Shown piece by piece: positions 55,261 to 64,000 of a stretch of 64,000 nt of DNA. The stretch is taken from the NCBI GenBank assembly GCA_934045075.1, contig OW203726.1, forward strand, positions 15,484,537 to 15,548,536. Reading direction: 5' to 3'. Under the pieces are notes generated by a model. That model saw only the letters and a list, made by a program, of their open reading frames with translations. It had not been told where the DNA came from and ran no database searches. Position 1 is the stretch's first letter, and the number at the start of each line of letters is the position of its first letter. Position numbers and translations under genes: made by a program. The DNA comes from Yponomeuta sedellus (taxonomy: Eukaryota > Arthropoda > Insecta > Lepidoptera > Yponomeutidae).

Positions 55261-57004
55261 AATCAAAACATCCAAGGAAGACCCCACCATGGCACTGGTG
55301 GCCAGGGGATGCCCCCAAGGGGGCGTCCTCTCACCACTACTGTGGAATGTTGTAAACGAACTAATCACGACACTGAACAGCAGAAATTACTACACAGTCG
55401 GCTACGCAGACGACCTGACAATTCTAGTATCAGGTAACTATGCAGGAATAGTATGTGAAGTCACTCAAGCCGCCTTAGGCATCGTGGAGGACTGGTGTAC
55501 GGAACACAACCTGTCGGTCAACCCTCAAAAAACCGAACTGGTAATGTTTACAAATAAACGAGTACTGGGAAACTTCAAACTACCCGGACTGTTTGGATCG
55601 ACACTCCAGCTATCAACAGAAGTCAAGTATCTCGGAGTCATACTAGACAGTAAGCTGAACTGGAACAAACACATCGACTCCAAACTGAAAAAAGCCTGTA
55701 TCACTTTTGCACAATGTCGCAGAATGATAGGTAAGACCTGGGGACTAAATCCTAAGATCACCTTGTGGTTGTATGCAGCAGTGGTAAGACCTATCATCAG
55801 CTACGCTTCCCTGGTGTGGTGGCCGAAAACGACACAAGTCACGACGATAAATAAACTCCAACGGCTCCAAAGAATGGCTTGCCTGGCAATAACGGGATGC
55901 ATGAGGACCACGCCCACCGCGGCCCTGGAAATCATGCTAGATCTACCGTCGCTTCACCTACACGTCCAGCAGGAGGCTGCAATCTCAGCGATACGCCTGC
56001 GAACGCTAGGGCTGTGGAGCGACAATGGGACCCCGCACAACAGGATCTTAGATCTACCAACCGCGGAGGAGCCACTCCTACTAGCGGTCAACGACAGAAT
56101 ACCTAAGGTATTCAACTTTGATAAAAAGTATAAGATACAACTCGACGAGCCAGCTCGAGACAACAGCAACAAGGACCTAATGGTCTTCACAGACGGCTCC
56201 AAGACGAAGCAAGGTACGGGTTCGGGAGCCTTCTCAGAGGACCTAAACATTAAAATATCGACACCTCTAGGAGCCCACAACACCGTCTTCCAGGCCGAGT
56301 GTGTGGGCATCATACGAGCAGCACAAGCCGTCACACAGAGGGAGGTAGAAAAATATAACGTCCGCATTCTGTCTGATAGCGCAGCCGTACTACTGGCTCT
56401 CAAAGGTCATAGCTTCAACTCTGGACTAATCCAAGAGTGTCACGAATCCCTAACGAAGGTAGGTTCTAAGAACAACCTTACTTTACAGTGGATAAAAGGT
56501 CACAGTGGCTCAAGGGGCAACGACGTAGCGGATGTGCTCGCGTGAGGTGGCTCCGGATCTACAGTGGAGGGTCCCGAGCCCATCGTCCCTCTACCCTTCT
56601 GCCAACTGAAAACATGGCTAGGCAAACGCACCAACAGGTTACACAACAATGACTGGACCTCGCGCACGGACTGCAGACAAGCCAGGGCAGCAATGCCAGG
56701 CAGAAACCCTCGTATGTCCCGTAGCCTCCTTCGCCTCACCAAGGCACAACTGCGCCTAGCAGCAGGGGCTCTAACCGGTCACGGTCACTTTAATAAACAT
56801 CTCTTCACAATAGGTGTTACAGATAGTCCTTTGTGCAGAGCGTGCATGGACGCGGAAGAGACAGCCGCCCACGTGCTGGTGGAATGCGCGGGGCTGGTCT
56901 TGCAACGGACGGCTCTCCTCGGAAACCCAGGGACACTCAGGGAGGCGTGCAGTGACACTCGCAGGCTTCTGGCTTTCCTTGAGGAGCTGGGGTGGCAGGA
57001 CTAA
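55261..57004 (+). pseudogene. LINE ORF2, 3' part: RT motifs B-E, RNase H and C-terminal finger, with an in-frame stop
   Basis: Resumes the LINE frame after the Gypsy: ARGCPQGGVLSPLLWN (motif B), then GYADDLTILVSG, the YADD active site (nt 55403-55414). RNase H begins at FTDGSKTKQG (Asp at 56192) and continues with QAECVGIIRAA, ILSDSAAV and KGHSGSRGNDVAD. TGA at 56543-56545 breaks the frame right after it. A CGA-to-TGA CpG transition would explain it, because the same frame stays open to TAA 57002-57004. That last 150 codons holds the finger C-x2-C-x8-H-x4-C (CRACMDAEETAAHVLVEC). It cannot be expressed as part of ORF2 here. The order RT, RNase H, finger is that of I/LOA-type elements. Confidence 0.93.
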
Positions 57005-57098
57005 GGCTCCTTTGGGGACAACACCTTCCATTTCACGCAAAATAGGCTCATTTGCAGTCGAGTTGCGGAAACCCAAACCGTCACCAATACCAATACCA
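57005..57098 (+). other. LINE 3' UTR with short-repeat tail
   Basis: About 94 bp ending CACCAATACCAATACCAA, a (CCAATA)-type tail in place of poly(A), just before the right target-site duplication. Confidence 0.85.
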
Positions 57099-57325
57099 AA
57101 GGCCTCTGACATGGCTTAACGACTGCCATTTCGTAACAACCAGCACCAACGGCTTAACGTGCTTCGCGAAGCATGGAAGCGCTCGGAAAAAATGCCACTA
57201 GCGGTAGTCGCGGGGCGGTCACCCATCCCGCACCTGACTGCGCCTGTTGTTGCTTAACCAAGTGATTGATTCCAATCGCTTGGTTTGACTAAGCCACGAG
57301 CACTTCGATAGACCACGAGCGCTTC
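57099..57325 (+). repeat. repeat X, copy 10, 3' half, starting with the right 16-bp duplication
   Basis: 57099-57114 duplicates 45223-45238. X then continues with CTTAACGACTGCC, GCGCTCGGAAAAAATGCCAC and the terminal hairpin (AACCAAGTGATTGATTCCAA and its complement, about 57257-57286). The last motif CCACGAGCRCTTCG is present twice. Confidence 0.93.
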
Positions 57326-57797
57326 GCATTTATCCACCTACTGAATTCGTACCGCAAATTCAGCAAAAATAAGTGTGCCAGCTAACCCCACTCCATTCAC
57401 CTTAATATTTTTTTCATGCATTTCTTATTTCATCTACATTTCATTCGGAGTCTCCCGCACAATATTCCCACTCGGAAATCTCGTGGAGGGTATCATAAAT
57501 CGCTTCGCTTGACATAATCAAGTTAAGGAAAGGCACTGAAATGAACTACCTACGTTTAAGTATATGTGTGTATGTGCGATGTAGTAGGTAGTTTGGAAGT
57601 ACTGTACTTTAGTGCTTAAAACCCCCAGGAGCTTTGTCGCTTTCTGTCAATAAATTTCTGAAAAAAAAATCGACCTTCGCTACATACTAAAAAAAATTAT
57701 ATGTACCTAATTACATATAATGTATTAAGTAATGTTTAGTAATGTATTTAGTTCTGTCATGTTTCAAAAAAGTATTTTTTTTTTATGTACAATGTAC
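57326..57797. other. AT-rich DNA, nothing identified
   Basis: No supportable gene or element. Confidence 0.5.
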
Positions 57798-57900
57798 CAC
57801 CAACCCGGACTTGGCCCCCGTGGTGGAGTATGGCCTAACCTTCCGGCGATGCAGGAGGAGACCCGTGCCCCAGTAGTGGGGACTTACAAGGGTTGATAAC
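57798..57900 (-). repeat. repeat X, copy 11 (5' third)
   Basis: ACCAACCCGGACTTGGCCCC to ACTTACAAGGGTTGATAACG, reverse orientation. Confidence 0.87.
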
Positions 57901-57969
57901 GACGACAGTGTTTTGTTAATTAATATTTGCTGAATAGTTTGTTTTTACCGGCGTGCGTGCATACAACGA

Positions 57970-58072
57970 CTTATGAACGTTGATGAAGCGAAGGTGATCT
58001 GTCAGGATTGTGAAAATTGGCAGTCCCTGGTCTCTGCCTACCCCTTTGGGATACAGGCGAGAGGTTATGTAT
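57970..58072 (+). pseudogene. LINE 3'-end remnant (K family), copy 2
   Basis: GTTGATGAAGCGAAGGTGAT, TTGGCAGTCCCTGGTCTCTG and GGGATACAGGCGAGAGGTTA closely match 35736-35832. Only a few codons remain and no domain. Confidence 0.5.
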
Positions 58073-58285
58073 GTATATTGTTTTAGTAATTAATTACGCT
58101 ATTTGTGAAATTAATAACATTCGTGACAGAAAGACGTGTACTGGCCACGTGGCAAACAAGTCCACAATCATACAAACTTTAATTACAAATTAAAAAAACA
58201 TCATTATTATCCGATTCAGATCTCATTTACAGAGACGCATCTGCCGTATACGTATAAATATCAATACAAGGAAATTAAAGAAATG

Positions 58286-58342
58286 TTATTGATAGAACTT
58301 CTCCTAAATGTAACATAAATTTAGGACAAATTCTATCAATAA
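58286..58342. repeat. 24-bp near-perfect hairpin with 9-nt loop
   Basis: Arms 58286-58309 and 58319-58342 pair with two mismatches (TTATTGATAGAA against TTCTATCAATAA at the base). The size would suit a short MITE end or a pre-miRNA-like stem; nothing further supports either. Confidence 0.8.
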
Positions 58343-58822
58343 AATGGAAGATAAGCACGTACAACCCCGCGAATTCAGAAAAACCTCCAGGAAATGCGCC
58401 CTAAGGAAATCGTCGCAATAACGCACAAACCGAAGGTGTTTATGATATAACGATGTGCCTTCATTCGCCTTTATGGGATCGTAGGCTCAATAACGAGAAA
58501 GTGTTATGAGTGCCAGTTCATACACCTAGAATTTGTTATACAAAAGAGTTAAGCAAAAAGACAGTTTGCTCAGTATGATTATCTCTTAATAACCCATTAA
58601 TATTTTTTTTGGGTGTACAATCGAGAACTTTCACTAAAAATCTTTAATATAATAAGAAACACTATTTTAAAACATGTAAAATGTGATTAGTTTTTCCCTA
58701 CTAATAATACTTTTCATAATACAACTTGTCGAAAAGTCAAAATAGTCACGACGGACAAAACGCACCATACAAAACGGGTGCAAACTACGACGTCACAACT
58801 TGCATTTAATGCCTTATAGATA
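58343..58822. other. AT-rich DNA, nothing identified
   Basis: The last bases before the array are TTATAGATAGATGG, so a GATA-type stretch precedes the GATG repeat. Confidence 0.5.
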
Positions 58823-61800
58823 GATGGATGGATGGATGGATGGATGGATGGATGGATGGATGGATGGATGGATGGATGGATGGATGGATGGATGGATGGA
58901 TGGATGGATGGATGGATGGATGGATGGATGGATGGATGGATGGATGGATGGATGGATGGATGGATGGATGGATGGATGGATGGATGGATGGATGGATGGA
59001 TGGATGGATGGATGGATGGATGGATGGATGGATGGATGGATGGATGGATGGATGGATGGATGGATGGATGGATGGATGGATGGATGGATGGATGGATGGA
59101 TGGATGGATGGATGGATGGATGGATGGATGGATGGATGGATGGATGGATGGATGGATGGATGGATGGATGGATGGATGGATGGATGGATGGATGGATGGA
59201 TGGATGGATGGATGGATGGATGGATGGATGGATGGATGGATGGATGGATGGATGGATGGATGGATGGATGGATGGATGGATGGATGGATGGATGGATGGA
59301 TGGATGGATGGATGGATGGATGGATGGATGGATGGATGGATGGATGGATGGATGGATGGATGGATGGATGGATGGATGGATGGATGGATGGATGGATGGA
59401 TGGATGGATGGATGGATGGATGGATGGATGGATGGATGGATGGATGGATGGATGGATGGATGGATGGATGGATGGATGGATGGATGGATGGATGGATGGA
59501 TGGATGGATGGATGGATGGATGGATGGATGGATGGATGGATGGATGGATGGATGGATGGATGGATGGATGGATGGATGGATGGATGGATGGATGGATGGA
59601 TGGATGGATGGATGGATGGATGGATGGATGGATGGATGGATGGATGGATGGATGGATGGATGGATGGATGGATGGATGGATGGATGGATGGATGGATGGA
59701 TGGATGGATGGATGGATGGATGGATGGATGGATGGATGGATGGATGGATGGATGGATGGATGGATGGATGGATGGATGGATGGATGGATGGATGGATGGA
59801 TGGATGGATGGATGGATGGATGGATGGATGGATGGATGGATGGATGGATGGATGGATGGATGGATGGATGGATGGATGGATGGATGGATGGATGGATGGA
59901 TGGATGGATGGATGGATGGATGGATGGATGGATGGATGGATGGATGGATGGATGGATGGATGGATGGATGGATGGATGGATGGATGGATGGATGGATGGA
60001 TGGATGGATGGATGGATGGATGGATGGATGGATGGATGGATGGATGGATGGATGGATGGATGGATGGATGGATGGATGGATGGATGGATGGATGGATGGA
60101 TGGATGGATGGATGGATGGATGGATGGATGGATGGATGGATGGATGGATGGATGGATGGATGGATGGATGGATGGATGGATGGATGGATGGATGGATGGA
60201 TGGATGGATGGATGGATGGATGGATGGATGGATGGATGGATGGATGGATGGATGGATGGATGGATGGATGGATGGATGGATGGATGGATGGATGGATGGA
60301 TGGATGGATGGATGGATGGATGGATGGATGGATGGATGGATGGATGGATGGATGGATGGATGGATGGATGGATGGATGGATGGATGGATGGATGGATGGA
60401 TGGATGGATGGATGGATGGATGGATGGATGGATGGATGGATGGATGGATGGATGGATGGATGGATGGATGGATGGATGGATGGATGGATGGATGGATGGA
60501 TGGATGGATGGATGGATGGATGGATGGATGGATGGATGGATGGATGGATGGATGGATGGATGGATGGATGGATGGATGGATGGATGGATGGATGGATGGA
60601 TGGATGGATGGATGGATGGATGGATGGATGGATGGATGGATGGATGGATGGATGGATGGATGGATGGATGGATGGATGGATGGATGGATGGATGGATGGA
60701 TGGATGGATGGATGGATGGATGGATGGATGGATGGATGGATGGATGGATGGATGGATGGATGGATGGATGGATGGATGGATGGATGGATGGATGGATGGA
60801 TGGATGGATGGATGGATGGATGGATGGATGGATGGATGGATGGATGGATGGATGGATGGATGGATGGATGGATGGATGGATGGATGGATGGATGGATGGA
60901 TGGATGGATGGATGGATGGATGGATGGATGGATGGATGGATGGATGGATGGATGGATGGATGGATGGATGGATGGATGGATGGATGGATGGATGGATGGA
61001 TGGATGGATGGATGGATGGATGGATGGATGGATGGATGGATGGATGGATGGATGGATGGATGGATGGATGGATGGATGGATGGATGGATGGATGGATGGA
61101 TGGATGGATGGATGGATGGATGGATGGATGGATGGATGGATGGATGGATGGATGGATGGATGGATGGATGGATGGATGGATGGATGGATGGATGGATGGA
61201 TGGATGGATGGATGGATGGATGGATGGATGGATGGATGGATGGATGGATGGATGGATGGATGGATGGATGGATGGATGGATGGATGGATGGATGGATGGA
61301 TGGATGGATGGATGGATGGATGGATGGATGGATGGATGGATGGATGGATGGATGGATGGATGGATGGATGGATGGATGGATGGATGGATGGATGGATGGA
61401 TGGATGGATGGATGGATGGATGGATGGATGGATGGATGGATGGATGGATGGATGGATGGATGGATGGATGGATGGATGGATGGATGGATGGATGGATGGA
61501 TGGATGGATGGATGGATGGATGGATGGATGGATGGATGGATGGATGGATGGATGGATGGATGGATGGATGGATGGATGGATGGATGGATGGATGGATGGA
61601 TGGATGGATGGATGGATGGATGGATGGATGGATGGATGGATGGATGGATGGATGGATGGATGGATGGATGGATGGATGGATGGATGGATGGATGGATGGA
61701 TGGATGGATGGATGGATGGATGGATGGATGGATGGATGGATGGATGGATGGATGGATGGATGGATGGATGGATGGATGGATGGATGGATGGATGGATGGA

Positions 61801-64000
61801 TGGATGGATGGATGGATGGATGGATGGATGGATGGATGGATGGATGGATGGATGGATGGATGGATGGATGGATGGATGGATGGATGGATGGATGGATGGA
61901 TGGATGGATGGATGGATGGATGGATGGATGGATGGATGGATGGATGGATGGATGGATGGATGGATGGATGGATGGATGGATGGATGGATGGATGGATGGA
62001 TGGATGGATGGATGGATGGATGGATGGATGGATGGATGGATGGATGGATGGATGGATGGATGGATGGATGGATGGATGGATGGATGGATGGATGGATGGA
62101 TGGATGGATGGATGGATGGATGGATGGATGGATGGATGGATGGATGGATGGATGGATGGATGGATGGATGGATGGATGGATGGATGGATGGATGGATGGA
62201 TGGATGGATGGATGGATGGATGGATGGATGGATGGATGGATGGATGGATGGATGGATGGATGGATGGATGGATGGATGGATGGATGGATGGATGGATGGA
62301 TGGATGGATGGATGGATGGATGGATGGATGGATGGATGGATGGATGGATGGATGGATGGATGGATGGATGGATGGATGGATGGATGGATGGATGGATGGA
62401 TGGATGGATGGATGGATGGATGGATGGATGGATGGATGGATGGATGGATGGATGGATGGATGGATGGATGGATGGATGGATGGATGGATGGATGGATGGA
62501 TGGATGGATGGATGGATGGATGGATGGATGGATGGATGGATGGATGGATGGATGGATGGATGGATGGATGGATGGATGGATGGATGGATGGATGGATGGA
62601 TGGATGGATGGATGGATGGATGGATGGATGGATGGATGGATGGATGGATGGATGGATGGATGGATGGATGGATGGATGGATGGATGGATGGATGGATGGA
62701 TGGATGGATGGATGGATGGATGGATGGATGGATGGATGGATGGATGGATGGATGGATGGATGGATGGATGGATGGATGGATGGATGGATGGATGGATGGA
62801 TGGATGGATGGATGGATGGATGGATGGATGGATGGATGGATGGATGGATGGATGGATGGATGGATGGATGGATGGATGGATGGATGGATGGATGGATGGA
62901 TGGATGGATGGATGGATGGATGGATGGATGGATGGATGGATGGATGGATGGATGGATGGATGGATGGATGGATGGATGGATGGATGGATGGATGGATGGA
63001 TGGATGGATGGATGGATGGATGGATGGATGGATGGATGGATGGATGGATGGATGGATGGATGGATGGATGGATGGATGGATGGATGGATGGATGGATGGA
63101 TGGATGGATGGATGGATGGATGGATGGATGGATGGATGGATGGATGGATGGATGGATGGATGGATGGATGGATGGATGGATGGATGGATGGATGGATGGA
63201 TGGATGGATGGATGGATGGATGGATGGATGGATGGATGGATGGATGGATGGATGGATGGATGGATGGATGGATGGATGGATGGATGGATGGATGGATGGA
63301 TGGATGGATGGATGGATGGATGGATGGATGGATGGATGGATGGATGGATGGATGGATGGATGGATGGATGGATGGATGGATGGATGGATGGATGGATGGA
63401 TGGATGGATGGATGGATGGATGGATGGATGGATGGATGGATGGATGGATGGATGGATGGATGGATGGATGGATGGATGGATGGATGGATGGATGGATGGA
63501 TGGATGGATGGATGGATGGATGGATGGATGGATGGATGGATGGATGGATGGATGGATGGATGGATGGATGGATGGATGGATGGATGGATGGATGGATGGA
63601 TGGATGGATGGATGGATGGATGGATGGATGGATGGATGGATGGATGGATGGATGGATGGATGGATGGATGGATGGATGGATGGATGGATGGATGGATGGA
63701 TGGATGGATGGATGGATGGATGGATGGATGGATGGATGGATGGATGGATGGATGGATGGATGGATGGATGGATGGATGGATGGATGGATGGATGGATGGA
63801 TGGATGGATGGATGGATGGATGGATGGATGGATGGATGGATGGATGGATGGATGGATGGATGGATGGATGGATGGATGGATGGATGGATGGATGGATGGA
63901 TGGATGGATGGATGGATGGATGGATGGATGGATGGATGGATGGATGGATGGATGGATGGATGGATGGATGGATGGATGGATGGATGGATGGATGGATGGA
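58823..64000. repeat. giant perfect (GATG)n microsatellite, at least 1294 units, running off the window
   Basis: 5178 bp of tetramer in unbroken phase to the window end, with no variant unit visible. The right boundary is unknown. Confidence 0.99.

Larger units (their letters stand above)
45239..57098 (+). mobile_element. complete RNase H-bearing non-LTR retrotransposon (LOA/I-like LINE), split by a Gypsy element
   Basis: Delimited exactly by 16-bp target-site duplications. Subtracting the Gypsy and its duplicated 5 bp leaves about 5.7 kb, full length for this kind of LINE. Order: 5' UTR, ORF1, and ORF2 with endonuclease, RT, RNase H and a C-terminal C-C-H-C finger. The 3' end is not poly(A) but short CCAATA-type repeats (57084-57098). 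RNase H after RT places it in the I/LOA/R1 superclade, and its ORF1 type favours LOA. It is dead: ORF2 carries two stops and the RT is split. The clade is inference; the structure is certain. Confidence 0.95.

Overview
The window is eukaryotic, probably insect and most likely a moth or butterfly. The basis is AT-rich DNA, no operons, no recognisable host gene, and dense copies of tRNA-derived SINEs and short RTE-type LINE 3' ends of the kind common in Lepidoptera. That placement is inference from repeat style; nothing here names a species. Every coding region that can be supported belongs to a retroelement. Gene-free, repeat-on-repeat DNA of this sort fits heterochromatin or a sex chromosome such as a W, but the sequence alone cannot show this.

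Layout: 1-3.6 kb is the 3' two-thirds of a Copia element whose pol frame is open to its stop; its 5' end lies outside the window. 3.6-6 kb is a cluster of SINEs and LINE 3' tails. 6.0-8.1 kb is a perfect (TTCTA)n array. 8.1-27.5 kb is AT-rich DNA carrying about twenty short repeats, including several copies of an unclassified ~360-bp repeat here called X, and a 198-bp tandem duplication at 19.4-19.8 kb. 27.8-34.7 kb is a 3440-bp segment present twice in direct tandem, with one difference noticed by eye. 34.9-45 kb holds palindromic MITE-like elements, more X copies and SINEs inserted into other repeats.

45.06-57.3 kb is a three-level nest. An X repeat is interrupted by a complete RNase H-bearing LINE of about 5.7 kb (LOA/I-like) with 16-bp target-site duplications. 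That LINE is interrupted inside its reverse transcriptase by a complete 6152-bp Gypsy/Ty3 element with apparently identical 294-bp LTRs, 5-bp target-site duplications, and intact gag and pol. Gag carries the C-H-C-C box of the CsRn1/Kabuki group. The order of events is therefore X, then LINE, then Gypsy. The LINE is dead (split RT and two stop codons); the Gypsy copy looks young and could still be active. From 58.8 kb to the window edge there is only a perfect (GATG)n array of more than 5.1 kb.

Functionally, the parts interact only as parasites of each other: autonomous LINEs supply the machinery that most likely moved the SINEs and LINE tails, and the tails ending in (TCTA)n or (TTCTA)n appear to have seeded microsatellites.
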